DNA of 64,000 nt from positions 14,497 through 78,496 of the forward strand of contig CAVSPC010000018.1 of NCBI GenBank assembly GCA_963729795.1. The letters run 5' to 3'. Numbering within the stretch: the first letter of the stretch is position 1; the number at the start of each line of letters is the position of its first letter. Made by a program: the position numbers and the translations under genes. This DNA is from CAWBBA01 sp963729795. Its GTDB lineage: Bacteria; Desulfobacterota; Desulfomonilia; Desulfomonilales; Desulfomonilaceae. The notes under the pieces are model-generated. The model was given only the letters and a program-made list of their open reading frames with translations. It was not told the origin of the DNA and did not search any database. Below are positions 1-9,334 of this stretch, in pieces.

Positions 1-2
1 TC

Positions 3-83
3 CTCGCAGATAACGGCTACTTCAGTGAAGGCAACGTAACCCTCTGCGAAGAGAACAAGGTCACCCCTTACATAGCCGTTAAG
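3..83 (+). pseudogene. IS1182-like transposase, 5' fragment (interrupted)
   Basis: Twenty-seven codons of an open frame enter from the left edge (LADNGYFSEGNV onward) and stop matching at the insertion point, where the frame runs into the inserted element and ends at 110. The DNGYFSE segment is the region around a catalytic Asp of IS1182-type DDE transposases. The rest of the protein continues at 1999-2280. The gene is inactive as it stands, but the junction is clean, so precise excision would restore it. Confidence 0.75.
79..83. repeat. Left target-site duplication of the IS1634-type element
   Basis: TTAAG stands directly before the left terminal repeat, and the same five bases follow the right terminal repeat at 1994-1998. 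This shows a transposition event rather than a rearrangement. Confidence 0.85.
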
Positions 84-1993
84 CTCATCTTCGACAGTTT
101 TAAAAAATAAAGTTAGGGATATAAATATGATACAATAGCTGCGGGCGTTCCTTGGCACTACATTAGTGTCTGCGAATTGAAGGGATCAGGAGTTGGAAGA
201 GAGCTGGGTGATGGAGGAAGGCGGCCGTACTCCTGCGGCCTGGAAGGCGTGGAGGCTTGCGCCTTGCATGGTGGTGCGGAGCTGGTAGCGATTCCCTTCG
301 AGTTCGACCTCGACCGACTGGACGCGGCCCAGATCTCGCATAAGATCAGGCCATGAGATTGAGACCCCTTTGTCATCCAAACGTCGCTGCAGATCCACTT
401 CCAGGCGAAGCGCGAGGAAACTGGCAACGATGTGGCCGATAGAGGTGTCGTCGCGCTGATGATAGATGGGCCGCACCTCAAGGGTTGTCTTCTGTTCCCA
501 AAAGGTACGCTCCACCCTCCAGAGGCTCTTGTAGGTCATGGCAACGTCACATGCCGGCATGTGCGTGTTGGTGGTAAGGACAAACTTGCCATCCAGCCGT
601 GCGTCCGCTTCCACGGCCTCCTGGTTGATGGTTACGCTCCCCTTGGCGATGTGCACGAACCGAGCGTACCCCCGGTTGCCGATCACCGCTTTTGGTCCCT
701 TCTCGGAGATCACGCGCTGGAGCTTTTCCAGGACCGCCTCCCGTGCGGCCTTGTCCTTTCTGGCTTCCACGGGATTGCGACACACGACATAGCGCTTCTC
801 GCCCACGAGGACCTCTTTGACTTCCAGGTTGTCGTTGACCTTCTGGTACCGACCTGCACGGGCGAGAACCTCGCCGTTCACCTCTTTTTGTTTGCGCATG
901 CGACAACCGAGCACGTAGTCAAACGGCGCTTCCTTGTCGCCGGTCAAAAGCTCGATGGTGTCAGCCGAGATCATCCCTCGGTCTCCCACGAGCACAACAC
1001 TGTTTATCTGCAGGCGCTTGCGAAGCCTTCTCACCATCATCTCCAGAGCGCGGACGTCGGCAGTATTGCCGGGGAAGATGTCCCAGGCAACAGGCCAACC
1101 GTGGCGGTTGACCACCACACAGAGCACGAACTGCGGCAGATCCGGTCGCCTGTCTCGGGAGTATCCCCGTTTGCGCAGATCGGTTTCCATGTCCGTGTAC
1201 ACGTAGAGGCTGGTGGTATCGATGAAGATGAGATCCAACTCAAGGCTGAACAGATCACGGTCGCGCCAGGAGAAGCTCCACTTCCAGCTCGTCTCTGACC
1301 TGAGCCAAGAACGAGGCGGTGCGGTAGAAGTGTTGGAGTTCCAGCTTGTCAAAGCCGGGGCATTCGACGCCCGAGATCCATTGCGATCCCGCAAGGTCTG
1401 ATCCTGGTCGACACAGCCTCTGCAGGGCCATGGCGAACGAGGCTCTCTCCACATCAAACTCGAACCTGCGGGACTCGGACAAACCCCTGATGAGATCCGG
1501 CATACCCTGCTTGCCCCAGAGACTGCCGAAGACCAGTGCCGGTCCCCACTCCCGCGAGGAGAGGGCCTGCATATCCGGGGTGCGCGATGCCTCTACAACT
1601 TTGAGATGGTGTGCAAATTGAGCAAGACTCCGAATGAGTGCACCGATCTTTCCCGAAGCCAGAACCTTGTCTGTTCTGCCCAGCGTACCGATAACCTTCT
1701 GGCGGACCTTATCACCGTCTCTGATCGATTCGACGATCTGGAGGTACTCATATTCCCCGCTTTTCTGTACACTACGTTTTCTGCGAATGAACATACTATT
1801 GAAATCGCATCAACTCACTCATCATGTCAAGCAGAATCCCATCTTAGTTTCATCATTATAGGCACTACATTCCAAAATGTCATCAAAAACCACTCCTCGT
1901 GATTACAGTAAGTTACAGATCTACAGAAAAGTTGCACCTAATAATTACAGCCACTTATTCAGTGCCCCAAAATGGAGCACTGTCGAAGATGAG
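84..1993 (-). mobile_element. IS1634-type insertion sequence (1910 bp)
   Basis: The ends are perfect 15-bp inverted repeats: CTCATCTTCGACAGT at 84-98 and its reverse complement ending at 1993. A 5-bp duplication TTAAG flanks the element. The only substantial gene is a minus-strand transposase (186-1794) of the IS1634/IS4-superfamily type, which carries a frameshift. The element sits inside an IS1182-like transposase gene, so it arrived second. Perfect ends and an intact duplication suggest a recent insertion; the frameshift may make it non-autonomous. Confidence 0.85.
186..1794 (-). pseudogene. IS1634 family transposase, frameshifted
   Basis: The N-terminal frame runs from 1794 to 1255 (179 codons, start MFIRRKRSVQKSG). 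The remainder reads in another frame down to 186. The frames change near 1255-1275, where the first ends LEVELLLARP and the second continues with RDRDLFSLELDLIFIDTTSL. The second half contains the DDE-type segments IFIDTTSLY and LVGDRGMIS. Joined, the protein would be about 530 residues, a usual size for IS1634 transposases. Programmed frameshifting is not typical of this family and no clear slippery sequence is visible, so an inactivating mutation or a one-base sequence error is more likely. Confidence 0.8.
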
Positions 1994-1998
1994 TTAAG

Positions 1999-2280
1999 CG
2001 TGACAAACACCATCCTCCGCTCATGGAGCGGTTCCAAGAACCCTCCCCCTTGCTTGATGACGCCAATGCCGTAGACACCATGAAGCATCGGCTCAAGACA
2101 CAATCAGGGAAAGCTGTCTATGCAACGCGCAAGAGCACTATCGAGCCTGTCTTTGGCATCATCAAGTCGGTCATGGGCTTTCGCCAATTCCTGTTACGCG
2201 GACTGGACGCAGTGAAAGGTGAATGGAATCTCGTGTGTATTGCCTTTAACCTGAAAAGGCTCTACGCCTTGGCTAAATAG
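1999..2280 (+). pseudogene. IS1182-like transposase, 3' fragment
   Basis: This is the continuation of the gene at 3-83, in frame after the second target duplication. It encodes 93 residues beginning RDKHHPPLMERF and contains the conserved C-terminal block EPVFGIIKSVMGFRQF and GEWNLVCIAFNLKRL, including the last catalytic Glu of the DDE triad. It has no start of its own that makes biological sense. Confidence 0.8.
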
Positions 2281-2640
2281 GTTGAAAAAGAACCATAACA
2301 AGCAAAAGAGACCAACACGGACTCTTCGTACGTCCTTTCAGGGTGGAATTTTGGCCCGTTTAACGTTCACATGACACGAACGGGTCCCGTACAACACTTT
2401 TTACAAAAAATCCGGGCGGGAATTATGGATGGTTGCAATTCCCAGTCCGACAGGCTCCTAGAATCGATTCTGAGCGAATTTACAGATTGAGGTATGTCTT
2501 AATGGCCATTTTGGGAATACTTGGCAGAGATATGAGTTGGGCAGGCTTTGGGAGCAGATTTTCTTAATAGGTTACGTTTGCCGGACGTACAGCAGTTTCG
2601 GGGACATGCCCGTAGTGAAATGCGGCAAGTCCGGCGTTCC
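2281..2640. other. Intergenic region after the IS1182-like transposase
   Basis: No gene is visible here. The first ~180 bases probably are the right end of the IS1182-like element. The remainder shows no motif I can name. Confidence 0.4.
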
Positions 2641-3928
2641 CTATTCGGGATGGAAACTTATAAACTTATCAAAGAGTGTTGTCTTGCGCACTAGATCCAC
2701 ACCAGGACGCTTTTGCTGCTCAGGCAGATCTCGTTGTTCCAAAAGGCCAAAATCCTGCAGAGGTCCGAATAACCGGCTGGACAAGAACCAATGGACTTCA
2801 AAACCCGCCTTTTCCATTTCTACTTTGACCGGCGGTAGCAGCAACTCAGGGGCTAAGTCGTTCGTTCGCCTCCATCCCAAGCCTGTCTTGGAAAGTATGA
2901 AAAGCGAATATGCGATGGTGTCTTGAAAATTGGGAAGCGAGGGCATTCGATCAAGGTATCCCAGGTTCATCCTTTGGAAGTGAGCCTTGAATAGGACATG
3001 ATAGAGAATTCCAGCCCGATCCTCGCTCAGCAGTTGCTTTCCTTTGTTGCTCGCTGAGAAGACCCACTTTTTCAAAACCAGAAGACCCGACAGGTCAAGA
3101 ACTATCCGGGTAGTGTGCAGCGGAAACACATCTTCCTCGTTGATGACCTTATTCACTGCATGCAAATTCTCGATGTAACCATCAGGCCAGGTCATGCGGT
3201 CCAACATGAGACCGACGAATTTTCGATTCAGATTTCCTGCTCCCGTAGCCCTTACACCTCCAGAATCTATAACTTCACCTAAGAGAGCCCTCGCCCTATG
3301 AAGTATCCAGGCCTTCTGGAAGTCTCTCAGCTTCAAGGTTTTATTGAACCTTATGAGACCATGTTCATCGTCCCAATCGCTCTTGAGCAGATTGGTAAAT
3401 TGCTCCCGAAACAGGCCGCCGATCTCGGATTTTGGAATCCGCCCCTGGGGTCCAACGAGCTTTAGGAACATCTCATTGAATTCTTGCGACAGACCAGGGC
3501 GGCCATTAGACTTGGAGGAGGACACGTCTCCACCCATCGATGAATTCCGGCCTTGAGGCTGTCCGGCGATACCGTCTTCCGAGTATTCCTGTGCTTGCTT
3601 CAATTTATTGGAAGGATGGCGGTACTCCTCCATGTCTGCGATCCTTCTCAGGCCGAACTGTTCCAAGTACTCGCACAGGTCTGTACATCTCTTCCTGAAG
3701 CTTCTGGTTCTTGGTCTCACTCGCCTTGTCTTCGATGAAGTCTAAAAGTTCATCCAATTGGTCCATGGTCAATCTGACATAGAAAAAGGCGCCTTCCACC
3801 TGACCCACGCGGATGGGCCTCATGAAACGGACAGGAAGAACGATCTGTTCAAGCAAGACCTCTCGTTGCCGTCGGTTGAGTGGTATACGCAACGGAGCGT
3901 CAGCGTCTGAAGGCTTGCTCCCATCCAT
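2641..3928 (-). pseudogene. Hypothetical protein split by a probable frameshift
   Basis: Two minus-strand frames overlap. The upstream one starts around ATG 3928 (MDGSKPSDADAPLRIPLNRR) and contains a helical stretch DELLDFIEDKASETKNQKLQ. The downstream frame ends at 2641 and continues naturally with LCEYLEQFGLRRIADMEEYR. Joining them near 3680-3690 (EEMYR to DLCEYLEQF) gives one protein of about 430 residues. I do not recognise the family; the C-terminal half (about residues 150-430) is globular with no membrane segment or signal peptide. It may instead be two overlapping genes, but the second frame lacks a good start and ribosome site. It stands alone between the IS remnant and the PilZ-type array. 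Confidence 0.5.
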
Positions 3929-4254
3929 AATGACTCCGCACTGTCCGAGTCCAGCTCTGATCCTTTTGTCAGGCCCGGTCATACCGCGGGCGACGAAGCT
4001 AGTCAAGCATTGACAAGCAATACGTGACCCTGATATTGTCCTGGGAGTGGTGGAGGGCCTCGAATTAGACTCGGGGGTGGCCAGTGAAATAGGGTTTCCG
4101 GCTGCGCTGGGCAAGAAGTGTTACGGCCTCCGAACTGATTTCCGTGACAGTGGTGACTTTGACGGGATTCCCATCAATTTGCTGGTGCTATATTGGATCG
4201 AATCCAGCGGGGGAAAGCTGTTCAGAAGAATTGATGCAATCTCGTTTTGAATTT

Positions 4255-4278
4255 AACTCTCCCGACGTCGGGAGAGTT
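4255..4278. repeat. Perfect 24-bp palindrome
   Basis: The sequence is its own reverse complement over all 24 bases, centred on GACGTC with arms AACTCTCCCGAC. It could be a dimeric regulator site or the stem of a terminator-like structure. No U-tract follows on either strand. Confidence 0.7.
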
Positions 4279-4299
4279 CCAGCGGACGGGTTAGCGAAT

Positions 4300-4374
4300 G
4301 TGAAAATCGAAGCGAGTCTCCCAGCAGTACTTCGCCTTTCGAAGCATATTGCCCCTTTTTGCTTTGATTTTCAC
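4300..4374. repeat. Inverted repeat with 14-bp arms
   Basis: GTGAAAATCGAAGC at 4300-4313 faces GCTTTGATTTTCAC at 4361-4374, with one mismatch and a 47-base interior. It could be a small non-autonomous element end pair or a structured RNA. No flanking duplication is evident. Confidence 0.55.
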
Positions 4375-4555
4375 AGTGAGTCACAAATTAATCCTGACAG
4401 CTACTGATGCTCGACCATAAGGACTGTGCTGATGGAGGGCAGGTCGATCTGTCGTCTCGTTCCACGGAAACTAACGCATCATGCAAAGTGTCTAAGTAAG
4501 CGTGGAAGAGCATTATTTCAGATCTTGGTCTTGAATTTTGTTCTGGGGGAAACAA

Positions 4556-4822
4556 ATGAAGACCAAAGGCTCTGACACTCTGAAGCAAATCAATTTGTTA
4601 ATCGAAGCAGGTGAGAAATTCGATTTCAAGGAGGGGTGTGACCATCCTGCCGTGGTAAAATGGATTGAAGCTGCGGGAGAAGCCCTATCTGGTTTCAAGA
4701 ATGAGCATCGTGAATTTCTGCTGTATTGCATTACATCGTTTGGTATGCCTGGGCAGCGAGTTGATCACCGCCTACGGATACTTAGAAAAGTACGTGACCG
4801 CCTGCAGGAACGGGCTAAGTAA
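4556..4822 (+). CDS. Small hypothetical protein
   Basis: An 88-residue protein starting MKTKGSDTLKQINLL, preceded by a GGGGGA ribosome site about eight bases upstream. It is predicted soluble, mostly helical and charged, with no signal peptide, metal motif or membrane segment. The N-terminal half (KQINLLIEAGEKFDFKEG) and the basic C-terminus (RLRILRKVRDRLQERAK) could form a helical bundle. The earlier in-frame ATG at 4538 lacks a ribosome site. I do not recognise the family. It lies just upstream of the modular PilZ array but on its own. Confidence 0.55.
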   Translation: MKTKGSDTLKQINLLIEAGEKFDFKEGCDHPAVVKWIEAAGEALSGFKNEHREFLLYCITSFGMPGQRVDHRLRILRKVRDRLQERAK

Positions 4823-4904
4823 TGAATACTGATCCCATCGCAAACCATTCGCGGTCATTCATGAGATTTCCCGTATAACGCACTTGCCTAGAACGGGGCC
4901 TCAC

Positions 4905-5690
4905 ATGGGCAAAAGAACAATAAATGGAAAGGAAATCTTGGCAGATATCAGGAGGGGTAAGACTAATGCTGGTATGATGGAGAAGTATGGGCTTTCGGAA
5001 AAGAGCCTGCAAAGCCTTTTAAGGAGGCTCTTGGCCAGAGGAGTATTGCAAAACTCTGAATTGGACAAAGAGACGTCTCTGCTCCAACCCAAGGCGGAAG
5101 ATCCTGCTCACCGTGAGGTATTTCAACGTGAAGGCTCAGGATTGCGAAAAATCAAGGCCAAAAAGATCGCGGAAGATATACGTGCTAGAGTTTCGGATTT
5201 TGAGTTGATGTCCAAATATGGACTGTCTTCGGAGCAACTCGAAAAACTTTTGAGAAGGCTCGTGGAAGCAGGTACGCTAAGACAAGACGATATCAACGAA
5301 AGAGGCCTATTCTTTGACGATCCGGCTAACCGATCCAAAACTCGGCGGTATCCTAGAATATACCTTAGGGTGCCTCTTGAAATTGAAGATCTGGATACCG
5401 CTTCCAATAAGGGGCTCCTCACCGATCTCTCCGACGAGGGATTCCGAACCAGAGGTATTACGGCGGTTGTGGGGGAAGAAAAAAGTTTTCTGGTTTCTCT
5501 AAAGGAGGTTCGTAAAAGGGCGGTTAGACTTCGAGCCACATGCATATGGACTAAGCAGGATGGCGATGCAAAGCTTCTCAAAGAGGCCGGATTTAAAATA
5601 CTTCATATCTCAGAAAGTGATTTGCTTGAAATACGAAGGGTTGTAAATCTTCTGGGCTTTCGAGACCGCAATCCTTCACGGAAAAGATGA
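4905..5690 (+). CDS. Two helical modules plus PilZ-type domain (array member 1)
   Basis: A 261-residue protein. Residues ~5-50 and ~83-125 are two copies of a module with the pattern I-x-x-K-x-I-x-x-D-I-R followed by a KYGLS helix and a Leu-rich helix (LLRRLL, LLRRLVEAG), which looks like a small helix-turn-helix fold. Residues ~145-255 resemble a PilZ domain: RRYPR gives the RxxxR motif and DLSDEG the D/NxSxxG motif that bind cyclic di-GMP in characterised PilZ proteins. A cyclic di-GMP responsive DNA- or protein-binding regulator is an inference. ATG 4905 (MGKRTINGKE) is preferred over TTG 4884 because the module begins immediately after it. It is the first of several paralogues in tandem. 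Confidence 0.75.
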   Translation: MGKRTINGKEILADIRRGKTNAGMMEKYGLSEKSLQSLLRRLLARGVLQNSELDKETSLLQPKAEDPAHREVFQREGSGLRKIKAKKIAEDIRARVSDFELMSKYGLSSEQLEKLLRRLVEAGTLRQDDINERGLFFDDPANRSKTRRYPRIYLRVPLEIEDLDTASNKGLLTDLSDEGFRTRGITAVVGEEKSFLVSLKEVRKRAVRLRATCIWTKQDGDAKLLKEAGFKILHISESDLLEIRRVVNLLGFRDRNPSRKR

Positions 5691-5787
5691 ATCAGGTCGC
5701 TCATGGGGCCGACTCGGTTGAGATTTGTTTTCGCCCTGTCCCGAAGCGGTTCATGCTGTATCGGTTTTGACATCCATTGGAGAGGGA

Positions 5788-6507
5788 ATGTCCGGAAGTG
5801 AAATATCTTTGTGGGAAGTCCTCAAATTAATGAAATCGGGGGCGGACCATGCCAGGCTGAAGGAAAAATACAACCTCTCGGAAGAGGATCTTCAGGACCT
5901 GTACAAACAGCTGGCGCGGACGGGTTTTCTGGAATGGAACGGTCATAACTTCATTGTAGCGGCAAAGCGTAGGATTGACACAAAGGAACTTGTTGCAGAT
6001 ATCCGGTCGAATCTAGCCGATGTGGAATTGATGGAAAAATACAAGCTGTCTTCAAGAGGGCTTCAGAGGGTTTTCGGCAAGCTGGTGAACTCTGGGGCAG
6101 TAATGCCGGAGGACCTTGCTGGTAGGAATATTTCATACGATGACTCAGTCACACTGAGGAAGGTGCGTGGATCTATAAGAGCCCTTCCGATCTTGTCGAT
6201 AGATATCTATGAAAAGAATAATCCACAGATAATGGGGCGAATCAGAGACTTGTCCGAAGTTGGAGTGGGTGTGAGGGGCCTTGAGGCAGAGGTTGGCGAA
6301 TTGAAAAGCCTCATAGTAGTCCCTGATGAGTTTTTCGAAATTGAGCAGTTCTCATTCGAGGCCAAATGCCGCTGGTGTAGAACGGAAAGCGGAGGCAAGA
6401 TTTTCAGGTCAGGCTTTGAGATCACTGACATTAAGGGGGACAGCCTCACAGGACTCCAGGAGCTACTGCAATTAATGACGTACCGTTTTTCAGATAACGA
6501 TCTTTAG
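5788..6507 (+). CDS. Two helical modules plus PilZ-type domain (array member 2)
   Basis: A 239-residue paralogue of the preceding gene. Modules lie at residues ~7-48 (diverged) and ~62-105 (VELMEKYKLSSRGLQ). A PilZ-type domain covers ~122-230, with RGSIR (RxxxR, 127-131) and DLSEVG (154-159). The start at 5788 is chosen because GGAGAGGGA precedes it at good spacing; the longer frame from 5725 has no ribosome site. No membrane segments. It shares domain order with member 1 but is well diverged in sequence, which suggests an old duplication. Role in cyclic di-GMP signalling is inferred from the motifs only. Confidence 0.75.
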   Translation: MSGSEISLWEVLKLMKSGADHARLKEKYNLSEEDLQDLYKQLARTGFLEWNGHNFIVAAKRRIDTKELVADIRSNLADVELMEKYKLSSRGLQRVFGKLVNSGAVMPEDLAGRNISYDDSVTLRKVRGSIRALPILSIDIYEKNNPQIMGRIRDLSEVGVGVRGLEAEVGELKSLIVVPDEFFEIEQFSFEAKCRWCRTESGGKIFRSGFEITDIKGDSLTGLQELLQLMTYRFSDNDL

Positions 6508-6595
6508 CGGAGATCAAAAAGGGAAGTATGAGACGGCCAGTTCTAACCATTTTACGGGACATTTTGGAATCTCTTTCAAAGTAACGGTGGGAAGG

Positions 6596-7156
6596 ATGGG
6601 GGGTAGGCGACAAATCAACGGGAAGGATTTTCTTTGCGATCTCCGATCAGGGATGGTACACTCGGAGCTGCAAGTAAAGTACAAACTTTCGGCTAAATCT
6701 CTTCATACCGTTATCAAAAAGCTGGTGGAGTGCAATGCTATTACTCACTCTGAACTCCACGAATTGTCCTGCTTTTATAGGGAGAGAGTCGACAGCATCA
6801 ACAGGCGAGCGTATGCGAGGGCTTACCTGGTCGTATATCTGCCCGTATATCATATTGGATCGGGTGCCATTGGTGCATTGAGGGACATATCGGAAACGGG
6901 GCTGCGTGTTGCAGGAATTGCGTCAAGCGTAGGGGAAGCCACTAAGTTTCAGATCCCCATAGACCTATTCATGCAGGCCGACCCGGTAATCATCAACGCC
7001 GAGTGTAAATGGGCCGAAATCAGGGGCAGGCACAGGAGATATCCTGTGGCTGGATTCAAGATAATAGATCTTTCAGAGAGGGATAGTCAGATCTTACGTG
7101 ATTTCACCAAGTTTTTATTGCTCGGTGAATCAGGTGAATGGCACACGATCGGGTGA
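6596..7156 (+). CDS. One helical module plus PilZ-type domain (array member 3)
   Basis: A 186-residue paralogue with a single N-terminal module (residues ~6-50, ELQVKYKLSAKSLHTVIKKL) and a PilZ-type domain (~68-180) with RAYAR (71-75) and DISETG (97-102). The start may be GTG 6587 or ATG 6596; neither has a strong ribosome site. The stop lies 12 bases before the target duplication of an ISL3 element, so the insertion spares this gene. The next array member lies beyond the element, which separates what may have been one transcription unit. Confidence 0.72.
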   Translation: MGGRRQINGKDFLCDLRSGMVHSELQVKYKLSAKSLHTVIKKLVECNAITHSELHELSCFYRERVDSINRRAYARAYLVVYLPVYHIGSGAIGALRDISETGLRVAGIASSVGEATKFQIPIDLFMQADPVIINAECKWAEIRGRHRRYPVAGFKIIDLSERDSQILRDFTKFLLLGESGEWHTIG

Positions 7157-7160
7157 GAGA

Positions 7161-7168
7161 AGAAAATT
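7161..7168. repeat. Left 8-bp target duplication of ISL3 element
   Basis: AGAAAATT precedes the left terminal repeat and recurs at 8497-8504 right after the right terminal repeat. Eight base pairs is the usual duplication for ISL3 elements. Confidence 0.9.
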
Positions 7169-8496
7169 GGCTCTTCGCTGTTGTGTGTGGGTAACGTCAT
7201 TTTGTAGTGTGTTGCGGACGCCTTCGTTCTTTGATATCGGGTATCGTCCAGGAGGAACTCCCGATGCAAGATACCGACCTTTTTCAGATGGCCCTTGGCT
7301 TGTTTCCACCATGGTTGGTGGAGCGTTGTACGTTTGACCCTAAAGAGAAGCAGCTCGACGTCTTCATCGATTTCTCCAGGGGTGGCGAGTTCCCTTGCCC
7401 CGAATGCGGACATCCCGGTTGTAAGGCGTACGACACGCTGAACAAGGTCTGGCGGCACCTGAATTTCTTCCAGCACGTTACCTACCTCCACGTTCGTACC
7501 CCTCGGGTGGAGTGTCCAGAGTGTGGGATAAGACAGGTGCCGCTGCCCTGGGCCAGAGAGGGCAGCGGGTTCACGTTGCTCTTTGAGGCTTTCATCATGG
7601 CCATGGCCAAAGAGATGCCGGTCAATGCCATCGCTCGACTCGTAGGGGAACACGACACCCGTATTTGGCGAATCCTCCACCACTACGTGGAAGAAGCCCG
7701 GAGCGAACAGGACTACTCCCATGTCTGCACGGTTGGAATGGACGAGACTTCCAGCAAACGGGGCCATAACTACATCACGGTGTTCGTGGACATGGCCAAG
7801 TCGAAGGTCCTCTTCGCCACCACGGGCAAAGACGCAGCAACATTGACGGCGTTCAAAGAAGACCTGGAGGCGCACGCAGGCGCAGCTGAGAACATAAAAC
7901 AGGCCTGTTGCGACATGTCCCCGGCATTTATCCGCGGCATCGAGGATACGTTCGAGAATGCTACGATAACCTTTGACAAATTCCACATCCTGAAGGTCAT
8001 CAACGAAGCACTGGACGAGGTCCGACGCATGGAGCAGAAGACACGACCGGAACTCAAGAAGACCCGTTTCGCTTGGCTGAAGAACCCTCAGAACTTGACG
8101 GTCAAGCAGCGAGGCATCATCGAAGACCTGAACGTGCCGAAGCTGAATCTCAAGACTGCCAAGGGCTATCAGATCAAACTCACCTTTCAGGAGCTGTATG
8201 AACAGACCAGAGAGCAAGCAGAAGAGTTCCTCAAGCGGTGGTACTTCTGGGCCACGCACAGCCGTCTCCAACCCATGATCGCAGCGGCCCGGACCATCAA
8301 GCGCCACTGGGACGGAGTCCTCGGCTGGTTTGAGTCGGGAATCACCAACGGGGTGCTCGAAGGTATCAACAGCCTGATACAGGCCGCCAAGGCAAAGGCC
8401 AGAGGCTACAGGTCAACCAGAAATCTGATCACTATTGTTTACCTCATCGCCGGAAAGCTAAATCTTGCTGTTACCCACACACAATAGCGAAGAGCC
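7169..8496 (+). mobile_element. ISL3 family insertion sequence (1328 bp)
   Basis: Terminal inverted repeats of 27 bp start GGCTCTTCGCT at 7169-7195 and mirror at 8470-8496 with a single mismatch. The 8-bp duplication AGAAAATT flanks both ends. It contains one intact transposase gene. It is inserted between array member 3 and the zinc-ribbon member, so it looks complete and possibly active. Confidence 0.93.
7264..8487 (+). CDS. ISL3 family transposase
   Basis: A 407-residue DDE transposase starting MQDTDLFQMALGLFPP, with GGAGGAA upstream. The N-terminal zinc-binding region has CPECGHPGC (residues ~39-47) and CPECGI (~80-85), and it is followed by a helix-turn-helix. The catalytic core shows VGMDETSSKRGHNYITV, KQACCDMSPAFIRGI, TFDKFHILKVINEALDEVR and the C-terminal SGITNGVLEGINSLIQ, which carries the final Glu. 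The stop codon lies inside the right terminal repeat, which is common in compact IS. Full length and intact. Confidence 0.95.
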   Translation: MQDTDLFQMALGLFPPWLVERCTFDPKEKQLDVFIDFSRGGEFPCPECGHPGCKAYDTLNKVWRHLNFFQHVTYLHVRTPRVECPECGIRQVPLPWAREGSGFTLLFEAFIMAMAKEMPVNAIARLVGEHDTRIWRILHHYVEEARSEQDYSHVCTVGMDETSSKRGHNYITVFVDMAKSKVLFATTGKDAATLTAFKEDLEAHAGAAENIKQACCDMSPAFIRGIEDTFENATITFDKFHILKVINEALDEVRRMEQKTRPELKKTRFAWLKNPQNLTVKQRGIIEDLNVPKLNLKTAKGYQIKLTFQELYEQTREQAEEFLKRWYFWATHSRLQPMIAAARTIKRHWDGVLGWFESGITNGVLEGINSLIQAAKAKARGYRSTRNLITIVYLIAGKLNLAVTHTQ

Positions 8497-8663
8497 AGAA
8501 AATTGCATCTTGTGCGTTACATACAGCACATCTCTGCTCTTATCGGGATCTTGCAGGCGTTTTACAGATGTATTAAACGATGAAAAAGGGATTGCCCGAG
8601 GCTTCCATGATCAGCCTCGTCTTGAGCCTAGGAGTCGAAGGCGAAGGCTCACAAGGATTCGGG

Positions 8664-9320
8664 ATGGCTATGAAGCACCAAATTATTTGGAAGGCGATTG
8701 TCAAAGACATTGCCAGCGGACTGACTCACCAGGAGCTCACCCGAAAGTACAGTTTGTCTGGCGCTCAGCTCCGATCGGTATTGAAGCAGCTTGCCAAACT
8801 TCGCGATAGAAGAATTCAAACGTTAGTCGACGATCTCCGATCAGGAATGGCTCGTTCAGAGCTCATGAAAAAATATCATCTTTCTACGGAAGGCTTTGCA
8901 AGAACCCTCAAATTGCTCGGTGAGGCAAAAGCTATCAGTCCGTACGAATTGGAGGCTTTTAGGTCTTTCAGTGACGGACAGGGAACCCCTGAATTAAGGG
9001 AGCATTCGGTGGGTAAAAAGACGATCAAAGCAAAGGAACTTCTGGCCGACATTAAGGCGGGGTTGGACGATGAGGGACTGATGAAGAAATATGGCTTTTC
9101 CAGGGGAAGAATTCTTAAGGTCATGAACAGGCTTATCTGGCAGGGCCTTATGACACCCTCTGAGCTTGCCGAGCGCAGATCTCTGGCCAAGACGGTTTAT
9201 ATGCCTGTCTTCGAGTGTCGATCCTGTGGCCACGTACAGTTTGAGGAAATGGAGAAATGTCCGGGGTGTGGTAAACGCATGAGGCCATCGAGAGGAGAAA
9301 AGTCGGATTTTAGTTTTTAG
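8664..9320 (+). CDS. Three helical modules plus C-terminal zinc ribbon (array member 4)
   Basis: A 218-residue protein in which the same module occurs three times: residues ~5-45 (ELTRKYSLSGAQLRSVL), ~50-95 (ELMKKYHLSTEGF) and ~120-165 (GLMKKYGFSRGRILKVMNRL). The PilZ domain is replaced by a zinc ribbon with C185, C188, C199 and C202 (CRSCGH and CPGCGK). Such a layout fits a nucleic-acid or protein adaptor. ATG 8664 follows AAGGA at suitable distance; an in-frame ATG at 8580 would add 28 residues without module content. The HU-like gene follows after 14 bases, so the two are probably co-transcribed. Confidence 0.72.
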   Translation: MAMKHQIIWKAIVKDIASGLTHQELTRKYSLSGAQLRSVLKQLAKLRDRRIQTLVDDLRSGMARSELMKKYHLSTEGFARTLKLLGEAKAISPYELEAFRSFSDGQGTPELREHSVGKKTIKAKELLADIKAGLDDEGLMKKYGFSRGRILKVMNRLIWQGLMTPSELAERRSLAKTVYMPVFECRSCGHVQFEEMEKCPGCGKRMRPSRGEKSDFSF

Positions 9321-9334
9321 TTGGGGAGGTTGTC

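Larger units (their letters stand above)
1..2461 (+). mobile_element. IS1182-like element, left-truncated by the window and split by another IS
   Basis: Transposase coding sequence is visible at 3-83 and again from 1999 to 2280, both on the plus strand. Removing the inserted element at 84-1993 and one copy of its target duplication joins the halves in frame, reading through PYIAVKRDKHHPPL. The last stretch before about 2461 ends in CCGACAGGCTCCTAG, which may be the right terminal repeat; the left end is outside the window. The family is assigned from the C-terminal signature EPVFGIIKSVMGFRQFLLRG, which is characteristic of IS1182-type transposases. The exact right boundary is a guess. Confidence 0.65.
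3929..4555. other. Intergenic region with strong inverted repeats
   Basis: No convincing gene is present. The stretch holds a perfect 24-bp palindrome (4255-4278) and a 14-bp-arm inverted repeat (4300-4374), described separately. Confidence 0.5.

Noticed and set aside
432..1298. Plus-strand 288-codon open frame opposite the IS1634 transposase
   Set aside because: It is the antisense of a real transposase and has no recognisable domain.
7087..8307. Minus-strand 406-codon open frame over the ISL3 transposase
   Set aside because: Antisense of an intact, clearly recognisable transposase that has ends and a target duplication.
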